From positions 1-64,000 of the forward strand of contig DASWKF010000063.1 in NCBI GenBank assembly GCA_036396795.1: a stretch of 64,000 bases of DNA. The letters run 5' to 3'. This document shows, one piece after another, positions 8,143 to 17,225 of this stretch (position 1 is its first letter; the number at the start of each line of letters is the position of its first letter). This DNA comes from JAHEEM01 sp036396795. GTDB taxonomy: Bacteria; Pseudomonadota; Gammaproteobacteria; Steroidobacterales; Rariloculaceae. Below the pieces are notes generated by a model. The model had not been told where the DNA came from and made no database searches. It worked only from the letters and a program-made list of their open reading frames with translations. A program made the translations under genes and the position numbers.

Positions 8143-8619
8143 CTACTCCTCGATCTCGACGACGGTGCCCGGAGACACCAAATCGAAAAGCTCGATCACG
8201 TCCTCGTTCGACATGCGTATGCAGCCGATCGAAGCCGGCCGCCCCAACTTCGCCGGCGTGCCGTGAATGTAGATATAGCGACGCATCGAATCCACCTCGC
8301 CCAGGCGGTTTCTACCGATCTCCGTCCCCGAAAGCCACAGGATGCGGGTCAGTATCCAATCGCGCTGCGGATCCGCGCAAGCCAGTTGCTCCGCGTACTG
8401 CTCGCCGGTCGGCCGGCGGCCGACGAATACGGTGCCCGCCGGCTGCCCGGCGCCGATCATCGCGCGGATACGATGGCGTCCTCGCGGCGTCTTGAAGCTT
8501 CCCGCGCGCTCACCGGCACCGAACCTCGAGGTCGACACCGGGTAAGCCCGCAGCAGCGCTCCGTCCTCGAAGAGCTCTAGCGTCTGCCGGCTGATACTGA
8601 CGCGTATGTGCCGCGGCAT
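8143..8619 (-). CDS. L,D-transpeptidase (YkuD family) without a visible signal peptide
   Basis: A 158-residue YkuD-fold protein. The catalytic signature is HGTP followed by SIGCIRMS, with Cys as nucleophile. The protein begins directly with the domain's first strand (RHIRVSISRQTLELFEDG), with no signal peptide or membrane anchor, which is unusual for an enzyme that cross-links or modifies peptidoglycan. Its stop and the nagZ start are 7 bases apart and it follows rlmD with no gap. The substrate is not evident; a role in cell wall metabolism is inferred from the fold and from nagZ. Confidence 0.87.
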   Translation of the reverse strand: MPRHIRVSISRQTLELFEDGALLRAYPVSTSRFGAGERAGSFKTPRGRHRIRAMIGAGQPAGTVFVGRRPTGEQYAEQLACADPQRDWILTRILWLSGTEIGRNRLGEVDSMRRYIYIHGTPAKLGRPASIGCIRMSNEDVIELFDLVSPGTVVEIEE

Positions 8620-9924
8620 TCATCGCTCGAACAAGGCGATAGCCTCGACGTGATGCGTGTTCGGAAACATGTCGGCGATACCGGCGCCGGCGAGCCGATA
8701 GAGGTTCCCGGCGGTCAGCTCCCGGGCATCGCGCGCCAAGGTTGCGGGATGGCAAGACACGTACACGACTCGCTTGGGCGCCATCCGCTTCAAGCGCTTG
8801 ACGATCTCCTGCGCTCCGGAGCGCGGCGGATCGAGCAGCACGCAATCCCAAGACCGCTGCAGGAACGGCCAGTCGGGCTCGTTCAAGTCCGCGGTCAAAA
8901 ACCGCGCATTGACGATGCCGTTGAGCTCGGCGTTTCTCGCGGCGCGCGCAACCAGGCCCGCATCTCCCTCGACGCCGGTTACCGCGGCCGCCCGGCGTGC
9001 GAGCGGAAGACTGAAGTTACCCAGACCGCAATAGAGATCCAAGACCTCGTCCCGTTGTCCGACGTTCAACAGCTCGACGACGCGATCGACCAGCGCCGCG
9101 TTGATCGGACCGTTGACCTGAATGAAGTCGGTGGGCGCAAACTCGAGCGTGACGCCGAAGCGCTCTAGGCGATAACTGAGCGGAGACGCCGCATCGACGT
9201 CCAGCGGCCGAACCGTGCCGGGACCGCCGCGCTGCAAGTAAACGTCGACGCCGAAAGACCGGCCGAGATCCGCCAGCGCGCTCAGGTCGCTCGGCTGCGG
9301 GTCCTTGAGCAGCCTGAGCACGACCGCGCTCGCCGAATCCCCGACCGCGACCTCCGCCTGCGGCAGATGCTCGCTCAAGCTCGTCCGGGCGATAGCCTCG
9401 CTCAGCGCACCGGGAACGAGGTCCATGGGCTTGACGAGCACCGGGCAGCTCAGCATGTCGGTCACGAAGCGGCTGCCGCGCTCTTTGAAGCCGACGAGCA
9501 CGCGGTCTTTCGCCGCGACGTAGCGGACGCCGAGGCGTGCCTTGCGGCGATAATGCCACTGGGGCCCGACGAGCGGCGCAAACCAGGTCGCGGGCTCGAC
9601 GCCCGCGACACGCCGCAGGGCCTCACGAACAACGTCCTCTTTGAACGCCACCTGGCCCGCGTAGCCGAGATGCTGGATCGCGCAACCGCCGCAGCGGCCG
9701 AAATACTCGCAGCCCGGCTCCGTGCGGCCCGGCGCACGTCGCACGATCTCGACGAGATCTGCGGCTCGGTAACGCCGCCGGCGACTGCGCAAGGCCACCC
9801 GGGCTCGCTCGCCCGGCAAAGCCCCGGGCACGAACACCCGCTGCCCCTCGAAATCCGCGATCCCGTCCGCAGCGTGCGACAGATCGAGAATTTCCGTCTC
9901 AACCAGTTGTCGATCGTTGCTCAT
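8620..9924 (-). CDS. rlmD: 23S rRNA (uracil-1939-C5)-methyltransferase RlmD
   Basis: Transfers a methyl group from SAM to U1939 of 23S rRNA. An N-terminal TRAM domain (VETEILDLSHAADGIADFEGQRVFV) is followed by the 4Fe-4S ligands CEYFGRCGGC with a distal Cys in LSCPV, a SAM-binding motif DLYCGLGNFSLPLA, the DPPRSG motif, and the catalytic Cys in YVSCHPATLARD. The start ATG at 9924 was chosen because the TRAM domain begins there; upstream sequence is the end of the exonuclease gene, which it overlaps by 26 bases. It has the usual length (434 residues). Confidence 0.95.
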   Translation of the reverse strand: MSNDRQLVETEILDLSHAADGIADFEGQRVFVPGALPGERARVALRSRRRRYRAADLVEIVRRAPGRTEPGCEYFGRCGGCAIQHLGYAGQVAFKEDVVREALRRVAGVEPATWFAPLVGPQWHYRRKARLGVRYVAAKDRVLVGFKERGSRFVTDMLSCPVLVKPMDLVPGALSEAIARTSLSEHLPQAEVAVGDSASAVVLRLLKDPQPSDLSALADLGRSFGVDVYLQRGGPGTVRPLDVDAASPLSYRLERFGVTLEFAPTDFIQVNGPINAALVDRVVELLNVGQRDEVLDLYCGLGNFSLPLARRAAAVTGVEGDAGLVARAARNAELNGIVNARFLTADLNEPDWPFLQRSWDCVLLDPPRSGAQEIVKRLKRMAPKRVVYVSCHPATLARDARELTAGNLYRLAGAGIADMFPNTHHVEAIALFER

Positions 9925-10699
9925 CGCGCGCAGATCGCCATGCCTCGAGAAATTCCTTGATGTGCGTCTGATCGAGCTGCTCGAGCTTCCTTTCCAGCGT
10001 CTGCAGCTCGATCCCATAGTGCCGGCTGTCCAAGATGCCGCGCATGAGCTGAAAGCGCAGATAGATCAGGTAAGTGTTCAGAACATCGGTCTCGCAATAT
10101 TGGCGGATGCGCTCGAGCTGTCCCTGCTGGTAGCGCTCCCAAACCTCGTCGCCGCTCATGCCGAGCTTGCCGGGCAGGCCAAGCAGCGTCGCGACATGTT
10201 GCAACGAGGCTCGGCCGCCGAGTTGAAATCCCGCCAGGACGTCCATCAGATCGATATGGCGCCAATGGAAACGGCTCAGGTAGTTGTTGTAGCGAAACTC
10301 GCGATCCTGGTCGCCGATTTCCCAGTATCGCTCGGCCGTAACGCCGTGCCGCAGCGCGCGGTACTGGAGCACGGGTAAGTCGAACCCGGCGCCGTTCCAT
10401 GAAACGAGCTCCGGAGAGTATCTTTCGATGCCCTCGAAGAACCTCTGAACGATCTCCTTCTCCTCGGATCCGTCCTCGCCCAGGCTGAAGATGTGCAGCT
10501 CGTCGCGCGTTCTGAGAACGGCGGCGAGAGCGACGATGCGGTGTTGGAGCAGCGGCAGGAATTCCGTGTTTCGCGCCTGCCGCTGCTTGAAGAACATGAT
10601 CTTCGCGACGGACGCATCGTCCAGGTCCTCGACGCCGTACAATCGCCGGCCGAGCTCGGTGTCCGGTATGGTCTCGATATCGAAGATCAGCGTGTTCAT
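9899..10699 (-). CDS. Predicted 3'-5' exonuclease (PolB-like, DNA_pol_B_exo2)
   Basis: A stand-alone DnaQ-fold nuclease of 266 residues related to the proofreading domain of PolB. The acidic motifs are FDIETIPD (exo I), SWNGAGFDLPVL (exo II) and YCETDVLNT (exo III). The middle stretch FRYNNYLSRFHWRHIDLMDVLAG is typical of this uncharacterised subfamily. It is coupled to acpS by an ATGA overlap and to rlmD by a longer overlap. A role in DNA repair is likely but unproven. Confidence 0.88.
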   Translation of the reverse strand: MNTLIFDIETIPDTELGRRLYGVEDLDDASVAKIMFFKQRQARNTEFLPLLQHRIVALAAVLRTRDELHIFSLGEDGSEEKEIVQRFFEGIERYSPELVSWNGAGFDLPVLQYRALRHGVTAERYWEIGDQDREFRYNNYLSRFHWRHIDLMDVLAGFQLGGRASLQHVATLLGLPGKLGMSGDEVWERYQQGQLERIRQYCETDVLNTYLIYLRFQLMRGILDSRHYGIELQTLERKLEQLDQTHIKEFLEAWRSARDEQRSTTG

Positions 10700-11097
10700 G
10701 CCCGCTGCTTGTCGCCTTGCGCTTTCATCATGACGGCGACGGCAACGACCAGGCCGGCCTCGTCGGTGAGCGACAGATGGCCGCCGTCGACGCCGAGCCG
10801 CTCACACAGGCGCCGGCCGCGATCGGAGAAAATAATCTGCGGCTGCCCCAAGCCGTTCGGCAACATGCCGACGTCTCGGACCCACATGCCGTTGGCGAAT
10901 CCCGTGCCCAACGCCTTCACGACTGCTTCCTTGGCGGCGAAGCGCATGGCGAGAAACCGCACCGGCCTCGACGAGCTCTTGAACAGTTGCTGCTCTTGAT
11001 CGAGCAACAGCCGTCGCGCGAAACGCTCGCCATAGCGCTCCCAGACCCGCTCGACGCGAGCGAGCTGAACGACATCCGTGCCGATACCGAAAATCAC
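10696..11097 (-). CDS. acpS: Holo-[acyl-carrier-protein] synthase
   Basis: Transfers phosphopantetheine from CoA to apo-ACP. This 133-residue protein has the two family motifs: IFGIGTDVVQLARVERV (Mg-binding Asp) and RFAAKEAVVKALGTG (Glu/Lys). It is the last of the rnc-era-recO-pdxJ-acpS series. The start is GTG, overlapping the pdxJ stop as GTGA; its own stop overlaps the exonuclease start as ATGA. Confidence 0.95.
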   Translation of the reverse strand: MIFGIGTDVVQLARVERVWERYGERFARRLLLDQEQQLFKSSSRPVRFLAMRFAAKEAVVKALGTGFANGMWVRDVGMLPNGLGQPQIIFSDRGRRLCERLGVDGGHLSLTDEAGLVVAVAVMMKAQGDKQRA

Positions 11098-11837
11098 GAT
11101 CGGCGAGCTTCCAGCATCAAACGGCGCATCTCCCCCACGGCCTTCTCGAGCCCGCTGAGCACGGCTCTGGCGACGATCGCGTGGCCGATATTGAGCTCAA
11201 CGATCTCCTCGATCGCCGCGACCGCTTGCACGTTGTGATAGTTGAGCCCATGCCCGGCATGAACGGTCAGACCTCGCGCCGCGGCATGCGCCGCCGCCGC
11301 CCGTAAGCGGGCAAGCTCCCGCCGTTCGGCCTCGGCATCGCGCGCATCCGCATAGGCGCCCGTATGCAGCTCGACGAGCCTCGCGCCCGCTGCGTGCGCC
11401 GCGTCGATCTGTCCGGTCTCGGGGTCTATGAACAGTGACACGCGTATGTCATGGTCGTGCAGTTGCGCACACGCCGCCGCGATCTGTCCGGATTGCGCGA
11501 CGACGTCCAAGCCGCCCTCCGTCGTGAGCTCCTCGCGTCTCTCGGGCACGAGGCAACAATCGGCAGGGCGGGCATCGACGGCGATCGCAAGCATCGCCGG
11601 CGTCACCGCCAACTCCAGATTTAGGCGAGTCTCGAGCACTCGCCCGAGGATCTCTAGATCGCGCTCTTGAATGTGGCGGCGATCCTCGCGCAAATGGATC
11701 GTGATGCTGTCGGCGCCGGCTCTTTCGGCGAGCAGCGCTGCTGCGACCGGGTCGGGATACCGAGTCCCGCGCGCCTGGCGCAAGGTCGCAACATGGTCGA
11801 CATTGACGCCGAGTTGAATTCGGGTCCAATCACTCAC
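11094..11837 (-). CDS. pdxJ: Pyridoxine 5'-phosphate synthase PdxJ
   Basis: Condenses 1-deoxyxylulose 5-phosphate with 3-amino-2-oxopropyl phosphate to pyridoxine 5'-phosphate. A TIM barrel of 247 residues with LGVNVDHVATLRQARGTRYPDP at the N-terminus, the DSITIHLREDRRHIQ strand, and VHAGHGLNYHN near the end. It needs deoxyxylulose phosphate, so Dxs must exist even if the rest of the MEP pathway is absent. GTG start, in GTGA overlap with recO; typical neighbour of recO and acpS. Confidence 0.96.
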   Translation of the reverse strand: MSDWTRIQLGVNVDHVATLRQARGTRYPDPVAAALLAERAGADSITIHLREDRRHIQERDLEILGRVLETRLNLELAVTPAMLAIAVDARPADCCLVPERREELTTEGGLDVVAQSGQIAAACAQLHDHDIRVSLFIDPETGQIDAAHAAGARLVELHTGAYADARDAEAERRELARLRAAAAHAAARGLTVHAGHGLNYHNVQAVAAIEEIVELNIGHAIVARAVLSGLEKAVGEMRRLMLEARRS

Positions 11838-12568
11838 AACGCCAGCCCTCGGCCAAGAATCTCCATCAGCACGGTTCGTGTTTTCAGGGGGCGATCCCCC
11901 AGGTAGAAACGCAGTAGCCGCGACAACAGCCGTTTGGCAGACCTCAAGGCCTGGTCGTCATCGAGAACCTCGTCCCTGAGCGAGATCAGATCACGGCCCG
12001 AATACTGCTCGTCGCCGTACCCGGCGCCGGAGCCGAGGCTAGGGCCGCGCTCCGCTTCGTATCTGTACATGAGGTCGGGAGTCAGCGGTTCGCCCGTGAC
12101 GACATCGCGGTCGAGCTCGAGAGCGTAACCCAAACCCCTGAGCAGACGAAGCTCGAACAACCTCAATGCGCGTGACTTGCCGGCGCTCGCGTCCAGGTCC
12201 TCGAGACAGCGACTATAACAAGAAAAGACGTCGCTGTTGGCGTCACCACGCGCCGTGAGCCTGATCAGCAGCTCGTTGAGATAGTACCCCGCGAGCAACG
12301 ACTTTCCGGACAGCACCGGCAGCGGATGACAAAACTCCACATGCGTGAGCCTGCCGAGCTCTCCACGCCTCAGCCAGGACAAGCGCAACGGAAGAAAAGG
12401 CTGGAGCATCGCGCGGCGGCCACTCGCCAGGCGGCGCGATCCCTGCGCGACCAGAGTTACCAGCCCGTGTCCCTCGGTCAGGCAGTCGACGAGTTGGCTA
12501 GAGTTCTTGTAGGCACGTTGATGCAACACGTAGCCACGTTCGAGCTGGACTTCCTCACGCTCGCTCAT
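11834..12568 (-). CDS. recO: DNA repair protein RecO
   Basis: Acts with RecF and RecR to load RecA on SSB-coated DNA. The N-terminal OB-fold is recognisable (RGYVLHQRAYKNSSQLVDCLTEGHGLVTLVAQGSRR), followed by LRLFELRLLRGLGYALELDRDV. The 244-residue length is normal. The zinc-binding Cys pattern found in some RecO proteins is absent, as in many gammaproteobacteria. The start overlaps the era stop (ATGA). Confidence 0.94.
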   Translation of the reverse strand: MSEREEVQLERGYVLHQRAYKNSSQLVDCLTEGHGLVTLVAQGSRRLASGRRAMLQPFLPLRLSWLRRGELGRLTHVEFCHPLPVLSGKSLLAGYYLNELLIRLTARGDANSDVFSCYSRCLEDLDASAGKSRALRLFELRLLRGLGYALELDRDVVTGEPLTPDLMYRYEAERGPSLGSGAGYGDEQYSGRDLISLRDEVLDDDQALRSAKRLLSRLLRFYLGDRPLKTRTVLMEILGRGLAL

Positions 12569-13476
12569 GAGCGCTCGAAACCCAGATTCTTGAGCTCACG
12601 CTCGCTGTCAGACCAATTCGCGCGAACCTTGACCCAGAGCTCCAGGTGCACGCTCTCGCCGAGCGCCCGAGCGAGCTCGATGCGAGCGGCTCTGCCGACC
12701 GCCTTCAGGACTCTGCCGCCCTTGCCGATCACGATCGCTTTGTGACCATCCTTGCCCAGCCATATCATGGCGTGAACGATCAACCTGCCTTCGGCCCGGT
12801 CCAGGTGCTCGATTTCCACTGTCAACCCGTACGGCACTTCTTGGTGGAGCGCCGACAGGAGCTTCTCGCGGATGGTTTCGGCGATTCGGAACCGCGTGTC
12901 CTTATCGGTGACGAAGCCGGGCGGGAACAACGCGGGCCCCTCGGGAAGCCGATTGAGAATCTCGCCGATCAGCCTATCGAGGTTTTGGTGCTTGGCCGCG
13001 GAGACGGGCACGAAGGCAGAGCAGTGAAACGCCTCCGAAGCATCTTTCAAGCGCGCCAGCAGGTCCGTTCGGCGCGTCAGCGCATCGCTCTTGTTCAACA
13101 CCAGGATCGTCCGGTCGGCATGTTGCTCGAGCATGCTACCCAAGCGCCGATCCTCGGCCGTGAGCCGCGCGGCATCCGTGACCATGAGAATGACGTCGGC
13201 GTCCGCGATGGCCTGGTGAATGGCTTTTGCCATGAGCCGGTGCAGGGCGTGTTTACGGTCCCTATTGAGACCCGGCGTATCGATGAATACCGCCTGCGCG
13301 CCGCCGCGATTGATGACCCCGAGAGTGTTGTGACGCGTGGTATGGGCCTTGCGGCTGACGATGCTGATTTTTTCCCCGACGAGCGCGTTGAGCAAAGTGG
13401 ATTTTCCGACGTTCGGCCGCCCGACGATGGCGACATATCCGCAGCGCGTTCGAGCCCGATTATTCTGTGTCACCAA
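12565..13476 (-). CDS. era: GTPase Era
   Basis: A Ras-like GTPase that binds the 3' end of 16S rRNA and assists 30S maturation. Motifs: G1 GRPNVGKST, G2 around TRHNT, G3 DTPG, G4 NKSD, and the C-terminal KH domain with GXXG as GKGG (IVIGKGGRVLKAVGRAARIEL). 303 residues. The first 17 bases overlap the end of rnc, a conserved arrangement. Confidence 0.97.
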   Translation of the reverse strand: MVTQNNRARTRCGYVAIVGRPNVGKSTLLNALVGEKISIVSRKAHTTRHNTLGVINRGGAQAVFIDTPGLNRDRKHALHRLMAKAIHQAIADADVILMVTDAARLTAEDRRLGSMLEQHADRTILVLNKSDALTRRTDLLARLKDASEAFHCSAFVPVSAAKHQNLDRLIGEILNRLPEGPALFPPGFVTDKDTRFRIAETIREKLLSALHQEVPYGLTVEIEHLDRAEGRLIVHAMIWLGKDGHKAIVIGKGGRVLKAVGRAARIELARALGESVHLELWVKVRANWSDSERELKNLGFERS

Positions 13477-14140
13477 TCAGGATCGCCAGCATGCGTTCGG
13501 CAGCATCCTGCTCGGCTTTCCGCCGGCTCGGTCCGATTCCACGGGCGCGACGGTCCTCATCAGCGACCGAGCAGACAACCGTAAATATTCTTTGATGCGG
13601 CTCACCGGAGGAGGATTCTACCGCGTAATCGGGCAGAGCGCGGCCGCAGCCTTGCAGCCATTCCTGCAGACGCGTCTTCGAATCCTTGAGGTTCTCGGCA
13701 TCCGGCAGGTTTCCCAGCCGGTTCTCAAACAAGCGGTTGATGAAGGCGTTGGCCGCATCGAAGCCGCCATCGAGAAGAACCGCTCCGATCAGGGCCTCGA
13801 CGCAATTGGCCAGCACCGAGTCCCGGCGGCTGCCTCCTGAACGCAGCTCTCCGGACCCCAGGATCAAGTGCTTGTCCAAGCCGAGGTCGCGCCCGATGTC
13901 GGCCAAAGTCGATCCCCGCACCAGAAAGGCCCGCAGACGGCTCAGATCCCCTTCCGCATCCTCGCCCCGAATGCGATAGAGCTGTCTCGCCACGGCAAAA
14001 TTGAGAAACGAGTCGCCTAGAAACTCCAGGCGTTCATTGTTTTTCTTTGAAGCGCTGCGATGCGTCAGCGCCAATTCCAGCAGAGAGGGGTCCGAAAATT
14101 CGTAGTCGAGTTTCTGCTCAGCCCAGACGAGCCGGCTCAT
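13460..14140 (-). CDS. rnc: Ribonuclease III
   Basis: Cleaves double-stranded RNA in rRNA processing. The signature NERLEFLGDSFLNFAVA contains the catalytic Glu/Asp residues (the more usual form is RLEFLGDSVL), with a second acidic cluster in VEALIGAVLLDGG. A dsRNA-binding domain covers the last 70 residues (KTRLQEWLQGCGRALPDY ... GIGPSRRKAEQDAAERML). 226 residues. The start overlaps the DUF4845 stop as TAATG. Confidence 0.96.
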   Translation of the reverse strand: MSRLVWAEQKLDYEFSDPSLLELALTHRSASKKNNERLEFLGDSFLNFAVARQLYRIRGEDAEGDLSRLRAFLVRGSTLADIGRDLGLDKHLILGSGELRSGGSRRDSVLANCVEALIGAVLLDGGFDAANAFINRLFENRLGNLPDAENLKDSKTRLQEWLQGCGRALPDYAVESSSGEPHQRIFTVVCSVADEDRRARGIGPSRRKAEQDAAERMLAILIGDTE

Positions 14141-14511
14141 TAACGCCTGATCTCGATCTGCTCATCAACGGCAACCAAGAACGAAATGTCGGCGATGAAA
14201 GAGGTCTGATTGTCGTACTGAATGCTCACCGTATAGCCGACGTTGGTAGGGGTAACGACGATGTCCTCCGGCTCGACACGGACGCCTTCGACGTAAAGCC
14301 GTTGGACCAGCGTTCTGCGCAGAGTGCCCGAGGCCGCGCCCGTGCCGTCGAGCTCCTCCTTGAGATCCTGCAACACGGTGCCGATCCGCATTTTCTGTAT
14401 ATACAGCGGCGCCAGCTTGATCCCGCCGAAACCGACCAAACCAAGAATGGTCGCCAGAATCAGAAAACCCAGAGCGGTGATCCCGGCTTGCCGGCGAGGC
14501 AACGCGGTCAT
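14140..14511 (-). CDS. DUF4845 inner-membrane protein
   Basis: A small single-span protein (123 residues) of unknown function. It has a type II orientation: short basic N-terminus (MTALPRRQAG), one membrane helix (ITALGFLILATILGLVGFGGIKLAPLYIQ), and a periplasmic domain ending in DISFLVAVDEQIEIRR. DUF4845 genes commonly sit between lepB and rnc in gammaproteobacteria, as here. The start is the ATG overlapping the lepB stop (TAATG); longer starts would overlap lepB further. Confidence 0.88.
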   Translation of the reverse strand: MTALPRRQAGITALGFLILATILGLVGFGGIKLAPLYIQKMRIGTVLQDLKEELDGTGAASGTLRRTLVQRLYVEGVRVEPEDIVVTPTNVGYTVSIQYDNQTSFIADISFLVAVDEQIEIRR

Positions 14512-15299
14512 TACTGGATGCTCTTGCCGATGCGACTCCATATCGGTCCTCCTTCCGACGGCCAGCGCCAATTCATCCAGATGCGCACGGCCCTGCCGAC
14601 CATACTCTCTTCAGGAATGTAACTGACACCCTCATAGCGGCTGTCTTGGCTGTTGTCGCGATTGTCGCCCATCATAAAGTAGTGCCCCTCCGGAACGACA
14701 TAGGTCCCGCCGAGACTGGGCCGGTTCCGGATATGCAGCAGCCTATGCTCCTTGCTTCCCAACTGTTCCTCGCCGAGCTGCATGGCCGCATCCCCTTCGT
14801 AGGATCCAAGCGGCTCCAGTGAGATCGGCTCACCGTTGATGCTGAGACGTTTCTCCAGCGGGTCGTACACGACGACGTCTCCTGGCAAACCGACGACGCG
14901 CTTGATGTAGTTGACCGTGGGATCCGCAGGAAGCCGGAACACTACTACATCCCCTCGAGCCGGTTCGCCGATGTCGACTATCTTGGTATTTATAACCGGG
15001 AGCCGCAGTCCGTACGCGAACTTGTTCACAAAAATGAAGTCGCCTTCCAAAAGAGTCGGCATCATCGATGCGGAAGGGATCCTGAAGGGCTCGAACAAAA
15101 AGGATCTGAGCACCAGTACGAGCAACAGAATGGGGAAAAACGACCGGGCATATTCGACGACGACGGGCTCGGAACTCGTGACGCCGCCCAGGCGCCCCGC
15201 CCCGCGTCTGACCCGAATTCTCTTGAACACAACGGCATCCAGCAGCCAGATGACTCCGGTCAACGCGGTGGCAACGACAAGCAGAAGAGCAAAATCCAA
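14511..15299 (-). CDS. lepB: Signal peptidase I
   Basis: Cleaves signal peptides of exported proteins on the periplasmic face. Two N-terminal membrane segments (LLLVVATALTGVIWLLDAVVF and SFFPILLLVLVLRSFLF) precede the catalytic Ser in RIPSASMMPTL and the catalytic Lys in YIKRVVGLPGD; box E is GHYFMMGDNRDNSQDSR. 262 residues. It begins with TTG, which has AGGA 7 bases upstream. It lies downstream of lepA as in most relatives. Confidence 0.96.
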   Translation of the reverse strand: MDFALLLVVATALTGVIWLLDAVVFKRIRVRRGAGRLGGVTSSEPVVVEYARSFFPILLLVLVLRSFLFEPFRIPSASMMPTLLEGDFIFVNKFAYGLRLPVINTKIVDIGEPARGDVVVFRLPADPTVNYIKRVVGLPGDVVVYDPLEKRLSINGEPISLEPLGSYEGDAAMQLGEEQLGSKEHRLLHIRNRPSLGGTYVVPEGHYFMMGDNRDNSQDSRYEGVSYIPEESMVGRAVRIWMNWRWPSEGGPIWSRIGKSIQ

Positions 15300-15386
15300 T
15301 TTCGGATCCTATCTGTCAGGTCCCACAGGGCCGCGGAGCGGGAGTTGCAGGAAGAGACTCAAGCAGCGATGCGCGTGGAGTATTGG

Positions 15387-17225
15387 TCATTTTCTTTCGC
15401 CCTGCAACACGGCCAGAAAGGCTTCTTGCGGAATCTCCACCGACCCGAGCTGTTTCATGCGTCGCTTTCCCGCCTTCTGCTTCTCCAGCAGTTTGCGTTT
15501 GCGCGTCACGTCACCTCCGTAGAGCTTGGCCGTGACGTCTTTGCGCAACGCCTTCACGTTGCTTCGCGCGACGATTTGGCCGCCGATCGCAGCCTGCACC
15601 GCGACTTCGAAAAGCTGCCGAGGTATGACCTCGCGCAGGGTGTTCACGAGCTGGCGCCCGCGACGCTCCGCACCGTCTCGATGGACGATCATGGACATGG
15701 CATCGACGCGCTCGCCGTTGATCAGGATATCGAGCTTCACGAGATCCGCCTTAGCGAATCTCAAGAAATGATAGTCGAACGAAGCGTAGCCCCGGCTTAC
15801 CGATTTCAACCGATCGAAAAAATCCAACACGACTTCCGCCAGCGGAAGCTCGTATTCCAGAGAAATCTGCTTGCCGAGATAGACAAGCCTGCGTTGAACG
15901 CCGCGTTTCTCTTCGCAGAGCTTGATCACACTGCCGACGTGCTCTTGCGGCAAGAGGATACTTGCCAGAATCAGCGGCTCACGAATTTCCCTGACGCCGT
16001 TCACCGGCGGCAACTGTGCGGGGTTCTCGATCTTCAGGACCTCCGAGGCCGTGGTCAACACTTCGTATACGACCGTCGGCGCGGTCGAGATCAACTCCAT
16101 ACCGTGCTCGCGCTCGAGGCGTTCCTGGACGATCTCCAGATGCAGCATCCCCAGAAATCCGCAGCGAAACCCGAACCCCAGAGCTACGCTGCCTTCGGGC
16201 TCGTACTGCAACGCGGCGTCGTTGAGGCGCAGCTTCTGCAACGCGTCCCTGAAATCCTCGAAGTCGTCGGCGTTCACCGGAAACAAGCCGGCGAAGACGC
16301 GAGGCTGAATCCGCTTGAAGCCGGGCAGCGCAGGCGTCTCGACCTTACCCGCATCTCGAATCGTATCGCCAACCGGAGCCGCGTCGATCTCCTTGATACC
16401 CGCGACGACGAAGCCGACCTCACCGGCGCTCAAGCAGTCGATCACCGTGGGCTTCGGCGTGAACACGCCCAACCGATCCACGCTGTAGCGACGTTGCGTC
16501 GAGGCTACTTCGATGCGGCTGCCCTTCTTGAGCGAGCCGTTGACGACTCTGACGAGTGATACGACACCGACGTAGGAATCGAACCACGAATCGATGATCA
16601 ACGCCTGAAGAGCGGCTTGGGGATCACCGCGCGGCGGCGGAATCGACTTAACGATCCGCTCCAGAAGATGGTCTATACCTAAGCCGTTCTTGGCACTGAT
16701 GCAGACAGCATCTTTCGCGTCGATGCCGATGATTTCCTCGATTTCCGTCATCACGCGCTGCGGCTCGGCCGCCGGCAAATCGATCTTGTTGATAACCGGA
16801 ATCACGTCGAGTCCTTGCTCGACGGCCGTATAACAGTTGGCTACGCTCTGCGCTTCGACGCCCTGCGCGGCATCGACGACCAGCAGCGCGCCTTCGCAGG
16901 CGGCCAAGGAGCGCGAGACCTCATACGAGAAATCGACGTGCCCCGGCGTATCGATGAAATTGAGCTGATAGACGTCTCCGTCCTGCGCCTGGTAACTGAG
17001 GCGGACGCTATGCGCCTTGATCGTGATGCCGCGCTCGCGCTCCAGATCCATGGAATCCAGCACTTGCTCGGCCATCTCCCGTTCACTCAGTCCCCCGCAG
17101 AGCTGAATCAGGCGATCGGCCAGGGTCGACTTGCCGTGATCGATATGCGCGATGATCGAGAAATTGCGGACGCGCTCGATGAGCGGCGCCTGGTCCGACC
17201 CGACAACCCCTATAGAGGACGTCAT
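15387..17225 (-). CDS. lepA: Elongation factor 4 (LepA)
   Basis: A ribosomal translocation GTPase. G domain motifs are AHIDHGKSTL (G1), RGITIK (G2), DTPGHVDF (G3) and NKIDLP (G4). The LepA-specific C-terminal domain includes LVKLDILINGERVDAMSMIVHRD and GGDVTRKRKLLEKQKAGKRRMK. 612 residues, slightly longer at the N-terminus than usual. The start overlaps the preceding glutaredoxin-like gene's stop as ATGA. Confidence 0.97.
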   Translation of the reverse strand: MTSSIGVVGSDQAPLIERVRNFSIIAHIDHGKSTLADRLIQLCGGLSEREMAEQVLDSMDLERERGITIKAHSVRLSYQAQDGDVYQLNFIDTPGHVDFSYEVSRSLAACEGALLVVDAAQGVEAQSVANCYTAVEQGLDVIPVINKIDLPAAEPQRVMTEIEEIIGIDAKDAVCISAKNGLGIDHLLERIVKSIPPPRGDPQAALQALIIDSWFDSYVGVVSLVRVVNGSLKKGSRIEVASTQRRYSVDRLGVFTPKPTVIDCLSAGEVGFVVAGIKEIDAAPVGDTIRDAGKVETPALPGFKRIQPRVFAGLFPVNADDFEDFRDALQKLRLNDAALQYEPEGSVALGFGFRCGFLGMLHLEIVQERLEREHGMELISTAPTVVYEVLTTASEVLKIENPAQLPPVNGVREIREPLILASILLPQEHVGSVIKLCEEKRGVQRRLVYLGKQISLEYELPLAEVVLDFFDRLKSVSRGYASFDYHFLRFAKADLVKLDILINGERVDAMSMIVHRDGAERRGRQLVNTLREVIPRQLFEVAVQAAIGGQIVARSNVKALRKDVTAKLYGGDVTRKRKLLEKQKAGKRRMKQLGSVEIPQEAFLAVLQGERK

